Below, one piece after another: positions 26,551 to 35,407 of a DNA stretch of 49,385 nt (the first letter of the stretch is position 1; each line of letters starts with the position of its first letter). This stretch comes from Gemmatimonadota bacterium (GTDB lineage: Bacteria > Gemmatimonadota > Gemmatimonadetes > Longimicrobiales > Gaopeijiaceae). A program made the position numbers and the translations under genes. The DNA is taken from contig VXMI01000056.1 in NCBI GenBank assembly GCA_009841165.1, positions 1 through 49,385 on the forward strand. The letters run 5' to 3'. A model generated the notes under the pieces. It had not been told where the DNA came from, did not search any database, and saw only the letters and a list, made by a program, of their open reading frames with translations.

Positions 26551-28863
26551 TCACGGATCGACCGTGAAAAGCATCCGCATGCCCGCCTCGAGGTGCTCGG
26601 AAATGTGGCAGTGCGCCATCCACGGGCCCGGATTCGTGACTTCGAGGAGGATGTCGGTGGTCGTTCCGGTAGGGAGCAGCACCGTGTCCTTCCAGGCGAG
26701 GTTCTCGTTCGGTACGCCGTTGCGCGAGAGCACGAGAAACCGCTGCCCGTGGATATGGAAGGGGTGTTGCATCGCGTGGAAGGACCGCCGCTCGTTGTGC
26801 AGGCGGATCTTCACCACGTCTCCCACCTCGAACCGCCACGCGATGTCCATGTTCTCGTCGCCTGTGGCGGGGTCGCGCACGATCCACTCCACCTCGTCCG
26901 AGGTGGCGTTCCAGTTCATCATCGGCATCGTGCCGCTCCACTCGACCGGGTGGAAGTACGCCGAATCGAACCGCATCAGCCGGTCGACGATGAACGGGAG
27001 GTCGTCCGTCCGGAGTGTGAATGTGAGTTCGTGGTCGATCGGGGCGTCGAAGTACTCGCGGTAGAGCGCGATCTCGCGCGCGGCGTGGAGGTTGGTGCGG
27101 AGCGTGTCGAAGGCGGCTGAAGCCGGCGAAGCGAGCGCCGCGTCGGGTGTCGGCCCGGACGCCGCAACGCGCACCGTGCCCAGCATGTCCCTCTCCTGGA
27201 AGAACGCGCCGGCGAGGTGGTCGATCCCCTGCACGCGGTTGACCAGCGCGAACTCGCCCGGCTCGTCGAAGCGCACGTGCACGATGTACCGCTCGGCCGG
27301 GCTCAGCACGATGCTCTCGACCCATTCCTCGCGCTCGAAGGCGCCTACGTCGGTGCCCACGACCTTGATGCGCGGCGCGGCGGGCGCGGGGGCGGCCGTG
27401 GCATCGGCGGATCCGCCCAGCCCCTCGAACGACAGGTTGAAGGTGCGCGTGTTCGACACGTTCGTGAGGTACAGCCGCACGACCTCGCCCGCTCCGACCT
27501 CCATTTCGTAGTCGGGCTCGCCGTTGACCAGCATCAGGTTGCCGAAGCGGCCCATGAAGGTGTGCGTGGCGCGCTCCATCCCGAACGGCATGGGCTCGTC
27601 GCCGGACATCATGAAGTCGTCCAGCATAAGGAACTCCTCGCGGTCGGCGGGCGCGTAGTAGTCGGGCCGGCGCGGCTCTACCAGCATGTTCCCGTAGAGC
27701 CCGAGGTCCTTGAGGATGTCTTCCCGGTGGTGCGGGTGATACCAGTACAGGCCGGGGTCCGCGAAGTGGATCTCGTAACGGAAGGTGTCGCCGGGCTCGA
27801 CAGGATCCTGGGTGACGCCCGGCACGCCGTCGGAGGCGTTGTCAAGGCGCAGGCCATGCCAGTGGATGGTCGTCGGCCACGCGATCGAGTTCGTGAAGTT
27901 CACGGTGACCGTGGCCGCCTCGGGCACGTAGAGGAGCGGCCCCGGGTACTGGCCGTTGAAGCCGTACATGACGTAGTCGCGGCTGCGGATGCGCCTCCGC
28001 ACCAGCCCGGCCTCCAGGTCGACCTCGTCGCCGTCGTCGAGTTCGATCACTTCGCGCGGGCGCGCCAGTGGCAGCGTTCCCGGGTCGATCCCGGCACCGG
28101 GCAGGAACGCGCTGGCCCCGGGCGGATCGAGGGCCATGAGCGCGGGAAACATGGTGAGCCCGGGCATCATCTCGGGGTGCGGCCACGTCCCGTTGCCGCC
28201 TGCGCCCATCCCGCCGTGCTCCGCGTGGCCGGCCATCGCCATGTCGCCTGTCTCGCCGCGTGCCATGGCGCCGGTCCCGGTCGCACCGAGCAGATATTCC
28301 TGCATGTCGGGCGGGGACATGCGCGCGCTGGGAGACGTGGCGCGCAGAAGCAGCCGCCCCTCCCATTCCGGGGCGTCCGGCCGCGCTTCCGCCGTCACCA
28401 GGATCATGAACTTGTTCAGGCTGATCTCGCCGATGCTCTGCGTCCCGTTCGACACGGGACCGATCCTGGCGATCTCGTCGAAGAGAGGCGTGGCCAGCCA
28501 CGCGACGATGTGGTTGTATTCGCCCAGCGCGGCCGGATCCGGGAGGCCCTCGAGCGTGAGGATCCCCTCATAGAGGTGATTGCCCGCCGGGTTGACGGCC
28601 ACCCCGAAGGGAGAATGCGGTGTGCGCAATTCCAGACGGCCCGACATGTCCTCGAGGCCGGGCCTGGCGGTGAGGAAGATGCAGTACAGGTCGCGGCTGG
28701 GCGTGAGCGTGGCGCCGGCGGGCGGCGGCGTGTCGTCACAGGGAGACGAAACCGCGGGTGCCACGGCCTGGCTTCCGGCCGGAACCGGGCCCGCCAGCAC
28801 GCCCACCGCAGCCACGGAGAGCGTCGCGGCGACGCAACGGGCTATCTGCTTGTGATATCGCAT
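26551..28863 (-). CDS. Multicopper oxidase with N-terminal accessory domain and Met/His-rich linker
   Basis: ATG 28863 is chosen (GTG 28878 is possible), giving 770 residues with an N-terminal hydrophobic signal. The cupredoxin core starts near residue 280 and keeps all four copper motifs: HWHG (334-337), YHPHH (375-379), HPFHIHG (700-706) and HCHISEHLEAGM (751-762), so the T1 and T2/T3 sites look intact. Residues 40-190 form a separate domain (PFGVAVNPAG, EYNHIVAWLATP) seen in related oxidases. Residues 200-243 are rich in Met and His and could bind extra copper. It probably oxidises copper, phenols or metals in the periplasm. It is divergent from the DUF6884-like gene. Confidence 0.92.
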   Translation of the reverse strand: MRYHKQIARCVAATLSVAAVGVLAGPVPAGSQAVAPAVSSPCDDTPPPAGATLTPSRDLYCIFLTARPGLEDMSGRLELRTPHSPFGVAVNPAGNHLYEGILTLEGLPDPAALGEYNHIVAWLATPLFDEIARIGPVSNGTQSIGEISLNKFMILVTAEARPDAPEWEGRLLLRATSPSARMSPPDMQEYLLGATGTGAMARGETGDMAMAGHAEHGGMGAGGNGTWPHPEMMPGLTMFPALMALDPPGASAFLPGAGIDPGTLPLARPREVIELDDGDEVDLEAGLVRRRIRSRDYVMYGFNGQYPGPLLYVPEAATVTVNFTNSIAWPTTIHWHGLRLDNASDGVPGVTQDPVEPGDTFRYEIHFADPGLYWYHPHHREDILKDLGLYGNMLVEPRRPDYYAPADREEFLMLDDFMMSGDEPMPFGMERATHTFMGRFGNLMLVNGEPDYEMEVGAGEVVRLYLTNVSNTRTFNLSFEGLGGSADATAAPAPAAPRIKVVGTDVGAFEREEWVESIVLSPAERYIVHVRFDEPGEFALVNRVQGIDHLAGAFFQERDMLGTVRVAASGPTPDAALASPASAAFDTLRTNLHAAREIALYREYFDAPIDHELTFTLRTDDLPFIVDRLMRFDSAYFHPVEWSGTMPMMNWNATSDEVEWIVRDPATGDENMDIAWRFEVGDVVKIRLHNERRSFHAMQHPFHIHGQRFLVLSRNGVPNENLAWKDTVLLPTGTTTDILLEVTNPGPWMAHCHISEHLEAGMRMLFTVDP

Positions 28864-28931
28864 GATACCATTATCCACGGGCGTGGCGGAGGGCGCAACG
28901 GCACACGCTTCAAGGACCACTTCCGACCCCC

Positions 28932-28960
28932 TGTACAACCGGGTTTCGGCAAGCTATAAT
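28932..28960 (+). promoter_or_regulatory. Sigma-70-type promoter for the DUF6884-like gene
   Basis: TGTACA (28932-28937, 4 of 6 matches to the -35 consensus) is followed after exactly 17 bases by a perfect TATAAT (28955-28960). Transcription should begin near 28967, giving a leader of about 45 bases before ATG 29012. This is the closest match to consensus noticed in the window. Confidence 0.65.
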
Positions 28961-29011
28961 AAACATCTGTGGCGGAAGTAGCGCCAGGCGTTTGAAGGGA
29001 GCGGTGCCCAA

Positions 29012-29515
29012 ATGCAGGGACTTCGCGAGGGGGCAGAGAAGGGGACGCGCGCTGGCAGCGGGGGGGTGGCCCGACCGGACATCCTGCTGATCGGTTGTGT
29101 CAAGGGCAAGCTGGAATGGGCCAGCCGCGTAGCCGCCAAGGACCTGTACGTTTCCGCCCTCTGGCGTTGCCGCCGCAAGTACGCCGAGCAGTCCGGAATC
29201 CCCTGGTTCATCCTCAGCGCCAAGTACGGTCTGGTCAATCCGGAAACCCGAATCGCCTGGTACGATCTCTCGCTGGGCGACCTTCCAGCGGCCCAGCGGC
29301 GCGCGTGGTCGCATAGAGTCGTCGATGCCCTTGTGAGCAGGTATCCTTCGGTAGAAGGAAAGGTCGTCGAGGTCCACGCCGGCAAGGACTACGTCGACTA
29401 CGGCCTCGAATCCGGGCTCACCGACGCAGGAATGATCGTGCAGAGGCCGCTGCTGGGAATCCCGATCGGCCGCCACCTCGGCTGGTACCGCGAAAGAGGC
29501 GCCAGCGAGGACTAG
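29012..29515 (+). CDS. DUF6884-like small cytoplasmic protein
   Basis: The 167-residue product starts at ATG 29012 with GGGAG 10 bases upstream. The pattern is IGCVKGK (27-33), AKDLYVS (42-48), WFILSAKYGLVNPETRI (65-81) and YDLSL. This fits the DUF6884 family, small alpha/beta proteins found in some nucleic-acid-modification and defence contexts. There is no signal peptide or membrane span, which is rare in this window. It is expressed from its own promoter and diverges from the multicopper oxidase. The function is not known, and the family assignment is from memory of the motif. Confidence 0.75.
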   Translation: MQGLREGAEKGTRAGSGGVARPDILLIGCVKGKLEWASRVAAKDLYVSALWRCRRKYAEQSGIPWFILSAKYGLVNPETRIAWYDLSLGDLPAAQRRAWSHRVVDALVSRYPSVEGKVVEVHAGKDYVDYGLESGLTDAGMIVQRPLLGIPIGRHLGWYRERGASED

Positions 29516-29694
29516 TCTTCCCCGGGGCCGAACGCGCCCAACGGGCAGACAGGCCTGTAGCCGTAGCTCCCGCGCAACGGAAGTTCCACACCGTTCTCGG
29601 GTCCGAAATATCGCCTGAAGGTCTCGGACGGCTTTGACTGGGCGCGGGACGCTTCGCGTTTTTCCCTGATCAACCGGCGTACGAGTTCTTCCAC
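29512..29694 (-). CDS. Possible small protein (60 residues), unknown function
   Basis: GTG 29694 has a purine-rich GGGGGG 6 bases upstream, a better start than TTG 29715. The predicted peptide opens with a charged amphipathic helix (ELVRRLIREKREASRAQS) and ends with a Gly/Pro-rich tail. Its stop overlaps the 3' end of the DUF6884-like gene by 4 bases on the other strand, and it diverges from the decarboxylase. Composition is protein-like, but no family is recognised, so it may be non-coding. Confidence 0.35.
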   Translation of the reverse strand: MEELVRRLIREKREASRAQSKPSETFRRYFGPENGVELPLRGSYGYRPVCPLGAFGPGED

Positions 29695-29723
29695 GGAAAT
29701 CCCCCCAACAAACAAGCACCGGA

Positions 29724-31175
29724 ATGGCCGAACAGAAAAGTTACCACATGTCGCCGGAGGACTTCCGCCGGCACGGGAGAGAAGTGATCGACTGGATCGC
29801 GGACTACCACGAGAACGTCGCCCGCTATCCCGTTCTGTCCCGGGCGAGACCCGGCGAGATCGGCGACTCCCTGGGCGACGAAGTTCCCGAGAATGGCGAG
29901 GATTTCACCGCCATCCTCCGGGATGCCACGGAGCGGATCCTTCCCGGCATGACGCACTGGCAATCGCCCGGATTCCACGCCTACTTCCCCAGCAACGCGT
30001 CGGGCCCCGCCATCCTGGGCGAACTGCTTTCGGCCGGTCTCGGGGTCCAGGGCATGCTCTGGTCGACCGGTCCCGCCTGCACCGAGGTCGAGACCCGGGT
30101 GCTGGACATGATGGCCGATCTCCTGGGCCTGCCGGAGGCGTACCGCTCCACCGGCAGCGGCGGTGGCGTGATTCAGGACTCCGCTTCCAGCGCCGTTCTG
30201 TGTGCGTTGATCGCGGCGCGGGAGCGTGATTCCGGGCTGCGCACCAACCGGGAAGGCTGCGACGGCACACAGGTCGCCTACTGCTCGACGCAGGCACACT
30301 CGTCGCTTGAGAAGGCCATGGGCGTCGCCGGTGTCGGGCGCGCGAACCTTCGGCAGATCGCAGTGGACGAGCGGTTCGCTCTCGATCCAGCCAGACTTGC
30401 GGCGCAGATCAAGGCCGACAGAGCCGGCGGGCAGCGGCCCATCTTCGCCTGCGCGACGCTCGGCACGACCTCGTCCAACGCGATCGACCCGATCGCCGCC
30501 ATCGGCAGGATCTGTCGAGACGAGGGCCTCTGGTTCCACGTCGACGCGGCCATGTCGGGCACCGCCGCGATCTGTCCGGAACACCGCCAACTCCACGAGG
30601 GTCTCGAATACGCCGACAGCTACTGCTTCAATCCGCACAAGTGGATGTTCACGAACTTCGATTGCAGCTGCTTCTGGGTGGCCGACCGCGCCGCGCTGAT
30701 CGGCGCACTGTCGATTCTGCCGGAATACCTGATGAACGAAGCGACCACGAGCGGCACTGTCTTCGACTACAGGGACTGGCAGGTGCCGCTGGGCCGCCGC
30801 TTTCGGGCGCTGAAGCTCTGGTTCGTCCTGCGCTACTACGGTGTCGAAGGCCTCCGGCACCACATCCGCCGGCACATCGAGCTGGCCCGGCGATTGGCGG
30901 AGTGGATCGAGGCCGACCGACACTTCGAAGCAGTGGCTCCGACACCGCTCAACCTCGTCTGTTTCCGCCACTTGGGGAGCGACGAACTGAACGAGCGCAT
31001 CATGAACGAGATCAACGGCGGCGGCGAGGTTTTCCTCACCCACACCAGGCTGAATGGCCGCTTCGTGTTGCGCCTGTGCGTAGGCCAGTCCCACACGGAG
31101 GCTGAACATGTCGAAAGGGCATGGCAGCTGATCGTCGAGGCGGCGCGGGCGATCCTTGAACGCGGGGTGAGCTGA
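29724..31175 (+). CDS. Pyridoxal-dependent aromatic amino-acid decarboxylase family
   Basis: The 483-residue product covers the whole group II decarboxylase fold: GMTHWQSPGFHAYFPSN (75-91), STQAHSS with His192 stacking PLP, FHVDAAMSG with Asp274, and NPHKWM with Lys306 as the Schiff-base lysine. It resembles aromatic-L-amino-acid, tyrosine or tryptophan decarboxylases and has no signal peptide. The exact amine made cannot be told. The ribosome-binding site is weak (CACCGGA next to the ATG). Neighbours on both sides are on the other strand, so it is probably monocistronic. Confidence 0.92.
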   Translation: MAEQKSYHMSPEDFRRHGREVIDWIADYHENVARYPVLSRARPGEIGDSLGDEVPENGEDFTAILRDATERILPGMTHWQSPGFHAYFPSNASGPAILGELLSAGLGVQGMLWSTGPACTEVETRVLDMMADLLGLPEAYRSTGSGGGVIQDSASSAVLCALIAARERDSGLRTNREGCDGTQVAYCSTQAHSSLEKAMGVAGVGRANLRQIAVDERFALDPARLAAQIKADRAGGQRPIFACATLGTTSSNAIDPIAAIGRICRDEGLWFHVDAAMSGTAAICPEHRQLHEGLEYADSYCFNPHKWMFTNFDCSCFWVADRAALIGALSILPEYLMNEATTSGTVFDYRDWQVPLGRRFRALKLWFVLRYYGVEGLRHHIRRHIELARRLAEWIEADRHFEAVAPTPLNLVCFRHLGSDELNERIMNEINGGGEVFLTHTRLNGRFVLRLCVGQSHTEAEHVERAWQLIVEAARAILERGVS

Positions 31176-31217
31176 CGTGCCTCGAAGGCCCCCGGGGTTG
31201 CCTGTGGGTGCTCCGGC

Positions 31218-32177
31218 CTACAGCCCGGCCTGCTCCTTCACGTACTGCGCCGCCTCGAGGTGGGTTGCGAACCACACATCCTCGTGGCCCTTGATGTACT
31301 CGATCAGCTCCTCGAGGACGACGATGCGCGACCTGTGGCCGATCACATGCGGGTGCATGGTGAGCAGAAACATGGTGCCCTCTGCGTAGGCGCCGTCGAA
31401 GTCGTCCTTCCAGACCTCGAGCACGTCGCGCGGGTGCGAATAGCTGGCGCCGCGCGGGTTGAAGACCGGCGCGTCGTCCATGATCCACTCGACGGGCAGC
31501 TCGACCATGCCGGTGGGCTCGCCGTGGGCGTTGATCTCGTACGGGCGGTCGTCGGCCATGAGCGACGAGTCGTAGAGGAAGCCCATCTCGCGGATGATGT
31601 CCAGCGTGTTGGGGCTGAAGTTCCAGGACGGGGCCCGGTAGCCGAGCGGACGCACGCCGGTGACGTCCGTCATGTAGTCGACGGCCCGCTCCAGGAGGGC
31701 GCGCTCGGTTTCGGCGTCGAGACTGGAGTTGAGCTCGTGGATCCAGCCGTGGATCGCGAATTCGTGGTGGCCTGCCGCCTGGATCACGTCGATCTGGTGA
31801 GGATTGAGGATGAGGCTGACGGCGGGGACGAAGAACGAGGCGGGGATGCCTTCGTGGTCCAGGAGATCGACGATGCGGGGGAGCGCGACGCGGGCGCCGT
31901 ACTGTCCCTGCGACAGGGAGCCGACGGTGGCGTCGCCGTAGCGGAGACCGAGGACGGTCTCGTTGTCGACATCGAAGGAGAGAAGGACGGCGACGCGGGC
32001 GCCACCGGGCCATTCGTCCGGCTGGAGGCTGCGGCCCGCGCGCACCGCGTTGACGGTCTCCATGACCCGCTCGTCGGACCAGAGCCAGCCGGGTTCGTTC
32101 TCCGCACTCTCCGGGGGAGCGGGCTGGCAGGCCCACATTGCGAGGGTTGCCGCGGCGAGGACGGCGCGCTTTTTCAC
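31218..32177 (-). CDS. Exported polysaccharide deacetylase (NodB-like)
   Basis: GTG 32177 overlaps the previous stop as GTGA and starts a neat signal (MKKRAVLAAATLAMWAC); ATG 32192, with GGAGGA upstream, is the alternative and adds five residues. The 319-residue NodB-type domain has LSFDVD (Asp69, Asp71), the metal motif HGWIH (His143, His147) and the RAPSW motif (Arg181). It should remove acyl groups from a glycan or a related substrate, using a divalent metal at the envelope. It is the last gene of the LVIVD/YVTN operon; the target glycan is unknown. Confidence 0.88.
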   Translation of the reverse strand: MKKRAVLAAATLAMWACQPAPPESAENEPGWLWSDERVMETVNAVRAGRSLQPDEWPGGARVAVLLSFDVDNETVLGLRYGDATVGSLSQGQYGARVALPRIVDLLDHEGIPASFFVPAVSLILNPHQIDVIQAAGHHEFAIHGWIHELNSSLDAETERALLERAVDYMTDVTGVRPLGYRAPSWNFSPNTLDIIREMGFLYDSSLMADDRPYEINAHGEPTGMVELPVEWIMDDAPVFNPRGASYSHPRDVLEVWKDDFDGAYAEGTMFLLTMHPHVIGHRSRIVVLEELIEYIKGHEDVWFATHLEAAQYVKEQAGL

Positions 32178-33268
32178 CCTTCCATCTTCCATAGGACGAT
32201 TCCTCCGGCCTGTTTGCCGATCTGCGCGGACGCGACGCGGGCGCCCGCTTCGATGTCGATGACTTCCACGGTGCCCGGATCGCCGCCGATGCCCTCGACG
32301 GTCACGATGGCGTAGCGGCCGTCGGGAGTGACGACGACGCCGTGGGTGACGGGGATGAGCGAGTCGATGAAGTGCAGCGGTTCGCCGGTTTCGACGTCCC
32401 AGATCCCAAGCTTCGCGCTGCCCTTGAGGGTGGCGAGGAGCTTCTCGCCGTCGGGCGTGAGGTCGAGGTTGTAGGGCGCGCCGGGGGCTTCGATGCGACG
32501 GGTGACCCGCCATGACGCGAGATCGACCTCGAGGATGGCGTCGCCGCGGTTGCAGGGGACGAAGACGCGGTTGCCGTCCGGGTGGGGCGTGGTCCACGTG
32601 GGCGAGCAGTTGGCGCCGGGGGGAGAGGGCATGGCCATGTGCCCGTCCATCGGGGCGGGTGCGGGCTCGTTGGCGATGAGGTCGAGGCGCCGGGTGACGT
32701 CGAAGGTGGCGCCGTCGATCTCGACGAGCTGGTTGTCCATCATGCAAGCGGAATAGTGCTTCGAGCCGTCGGCATTGAAGCGGGAGCCGTGGGGCATGGT
32801 GCAGGTGACGACGTCGGCGATCGGGAACATGGTCTCGAGGTCGACGATGGTGACGGTCGAGGGGACGTGGTCGCCGTGGAAGTTGGCGTTGACGGCGAGC
32901 GCGAGGGTGCCGTGCGGCGGGACGGCGATCGTCGCGGGGAACATGCCGAGGTCGGTGACGCCCACAATGGTGTCGGGTCCGGTCTCGTACTTGACCAGGC
33001 GGCCGTTGGGGAAGCCGTGGCCCAGGGTGAGGTACCAGTACTCGCCCGCGGGATCGATGGCGAGGCCGTGGGGCGCTTCGATCTCGGCCGCAAGCCACCC
33101 GGTGGTGATGGTCTTCTCCACGACGAGGTCGCCGCCCGCGTCGTAGCGGAGCAGGGCGACCTCGTCCTCGGACTCTGCGGCGACGTAGGCCCAGTAGGAC
33201 TGGGCGACCGCCTCGCCGCCCGTCGCGGCGCAGGCGAGGGCGGCGAGGAGCGCGAGCGGTGCCCTCAC
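32174..33268 (-). CDS. Exported YVTN-type beta-propeller protein
   Basis: GTG 33268 overlaps the previous stop (GTGA). The 364-residue product has a signal peptide (ends EAVAQ, 23) and repeated YVTN-like blades (VEIDGATFDVTRRLDLI, ILEVDLASWRVTRRIEAP, PDGEKLLATLKG, GIWDVETGEPLHFI, EVIDIEAGARVASAQ). It probably forms a seven-bladed propeller that binds a partner outside the cytoplasm. It is coupled by 4-base overlaps both upstream (LVIVD gene) and downstream (deacetylase). Confidence 0.88.
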   Translation of the reverse strand: MRAPLALLAALACAATGGEAVAQSYWAYVAAESEDEVALLRYDAGGDLVVEKTITTGWLAAEIEAPHGLAIDPAGEYWYLTLGHGFPNGRLVKYETGPDTIVGVTDLGMFPATIAVPPHGTLALAVNANFHGDHVPSTVTIVDLETMFPIADVVTCTMPHGSRFNADGSKHYSACMMDNQLVEIDGATFDVTRRLDLIANEPAPAPMDGHMAMPSPPGANCSPTWTTPHPDGNRVFVPCNRGDAILEVDLASWRVTRRIEAPGAPYNLDLTPDGEKLLATLKGSAKLGIWDVETGEPLHFIDSLIPVTHGVVVTPDGRYAIVTVEGIGGDPGTVEVIDIEAGARVASAQIGKQAGGIVLWKMEG

Positions 33269-35256
33269 GGAATCAGCGTGCGCCGCGGCTGCAGCTTCAC
33301 CGTCCACATCCCCGAGAAGTACTCGGAAAAGAACAGGTTGCCCTTGTGCATCTGCGGGCCCCAGGTGAAGGGCGCGTTCGCCACGAAGCCGTCGGGATCG
33401 TACGACTTGTACACCGCGATCTCGCGGCCCTGATGGTACAGGTTGCCCTTTAGCTCGCCCGAGATGTCGAGCACGCGCAGCCCGCCCTGGTAGAACGCGG
33501 CGTACAGGCGGTCGTCCTCGATCCACATGTTGTGCGAGCCGGCCTCGGGGATCTCGTAGCGGGCCACCTCTTCGGGGTTCTCGGGGTCGGTGAAGTCGAC
33601 CACGTGGATGTAGCCGGCCATGAACTGCGGCGTACGGTCGGCCTCCTGCCCGTCGAACGCGGGCGCCCCGATCTCGTCGCCCATGAAGATGTAGAACCTG
33701 CCCGTGGGGCTCTGGTACGGGAACGCGGCGTGGGTGGCGCCCCCGATGTCGCGGAAGCGCGCGATCTCGACCGGGTTCGACGGGCTGCCGCCCCTGTCGC
33801 CGCCGCCCACGTCGATCACCGCAACGCCGTCGTTCCAGTTCGACGTGTAGGCGATCCCGTCCACGATCCAGATGTCGTGAATGGCGTGACCCGGCGTGTC
33901 GAGCTCGAAGCGGCCCACGCGGTGCGGGTTGGCCGGGTCCTCGATGTTGATCACATCGAAGCGGATTCCGTTGTTCACGGCGTACACGTGGTCGTCATGG
34001 ATGAAGAGGTTGTGCACGCCTCCGGTGAGTTCGTCGTCGTAGGTCGAGATGATCTCGATGTTGCGCGGATCGGTGCAGTCGATGATGACGATCCCGTTGC
34101 GCCGGTTGGACGCGCCCTCGCGCGAGATCACGCAGAGTTCGCCGTCTTCCGAAACCTTGACGTCGTTGGTCGTGCGGGCGTCGACGATGAGCGAATCGGT
34201 CAGCACCGGGCTGGCCGGGTCGGTTACGTCCCACCAGTACGTGCTGCCATGCCCGCTGTGCGTGCCGGTGATCGCGTAGTCGCGGCCATCGACGCCCTCC
34301 CACACCCAGAGATCGGAGGTGGCGACGTTGCTGACCGGTGCGTGGCCGACGAGCTCCACCTCTTCCACGACGTGGCGCGGAAGGATCTCGACGGTCGAGT
34401 GGGCGGTGCGGCCCGGGACGCTGGCGGTCACGGTGTAGATGCCCGGCTTGTAGGCAACGAAGCGCCCCTGCTCGTCGACTTCGGCGGGCGGGATGTCGGC
34501 GGTGGCGATCACGTCGGGGTCGGACATGAGCCCGAAGGTGACGGGGATGTCGTCGACGGTACCGCCCGCGCTCGACGCGGTCGCCGTGAAGTGGATGACG
34601 TCGCCGGTGCGGCCCCGGGACTGGCTGGCCTGGACGGCCATCGCGGTGACCGGATTGTCCGCCACTTCGTACGTGATTTCGCCGACAACGCCCTCCGCGG
34701 CGGCCGAAAGCGTCACCTGGCCTGGCGCGTGGGCCGTGAAGACGCCGAAACGGTCGACAGTGGCGACGGATTCGTCCGAGGTGCTCCATGTCGTGGAGAC
34801 ATCGCCGCGCACGTCGTCGGCCTGGTCGATCACGGTCGCCTTGTGGCGCATCGTGACGCCGACGTAATAGCGGCCGCCATCACGGGAGATCTCCACGCGG
34901 TCGAGCGGCGGAAAGGCGACGGTCACGGTCATCGTGCCGCTGATTCGCGTCGGGCCCAGCACCCGCGCCAGGATCTCGAACTCGCCGCCTCTGAACGCCT
35001 CGATCTCGCCCATGGTCCGGTCGATGGCCAGACTCCCGCGGCCGTCCCGCGAGAAGTAGATGAAAGGCACCTCGACGACGTTGCCGGCGGCGTCATAGGC
35101 GGTGGCCGAAACGGTTGCCGTCTCCCCGACTTCGAGGGAGAGCGTGGCGGGCGAGACCTGCACCCGCGCGACTTCCTGGGCGGCAGCCTGCGTTGTGGCG
35201 ACGGCGGTCAGCGCCAGGATCAGGATGGCGGGCCGGATCGTGCTGCGAGTCTTCAT
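33265..35256 (-). CDS. Exported LVIVD-repeat protein with N-terminal Ig-like domains
   Basis: The product has 663 residues, with ATG 35256 and AAGGAA about 9 bases upstream. The signal peptide ends TTQAAAQ (26). Residues 27-300 form Big2-like and related Ig folds (VSPATLSLEVGETATVSATAYD, TTWSTSDESVATVD). The C-terminal half is an LVIVD propeller (DYAITGTHSGHGSTYWWDVTDP, IVIIDCTDP, DVINIEDPANPH, VAVIDVGG, YIHVVDFTDPENP). It is a surface or periplasmic binding protein of unknown ligand and the first gene of a three-gene operon. Confidence 0.9.
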   Translation of the reverse strand: MKTRSTIRPAILILALTAVATTQAAAQEVARVQVSPATLSLEVGETATVSATAYDAAGNVVEVPFIYFSRDGRGSLAIDRTMGEIEAFRGGEFEILARVLGPTRISGTMTVTVAFPPLDRVEISRDGGRYYVGVTMRHKATVIDQADDVRGDVSTTWSTSDESVATVDRFGVFTAHAPGQVTLSAAAEGVVGEITYEVADNPVTAMAVQASQSRGRTGDVIHFTATASSAGGTVDDIPVTFGLMSDPDVIATADIPPAEVDEQGRFVAYKPGIYTVTASVPGRTAHSTVEILPRHVVEEVELVGHAPVSNVATSDLWVWEGVDGRDYAITGTHSGHGSTYWWDVTDPASPVLTDSLIVDARTTNDVKVSEDGELCVISREGASNRRNGIVIIDCTDPRNIEIISTYDDELTGGVHNLFIHDDHVYAVNNGIRFDVINIEDPANPHRVGRFELDTPGHAIHDIWIVDGIAYTSNWNDGVAVIDVGGGDRGGSPSNPVEIARFRDIGGATHAAFPYQSPTGRFYIFMGDEIGAPAFDGQEADRTPQFMAGYIHVVDFTDPENPEEVARYEIPEAGSHNMWIEDDRLYAAFYQGGLRVLDISGELKGNLYHQGREIAVYKSYDPDGFVANAPFTWGPQMHKGNLFFSEYFSGMWTVKLQPRRTLIP

Positions 35257-35407
35257 GGCGTGGGTTCCTTACTGCTGTGTTGCGTCTTCCTGTGTCGTTG
35301 CGCCGGGTCCGTAACCAGGCGGTTACAGCGGAAGGAAAGATTGGTCGGGACGGGTGCGGACGCAACGCAGGCCTGGTGCGCGAACGGCGCTGGCAGCCAG
35401 GCGGGGG

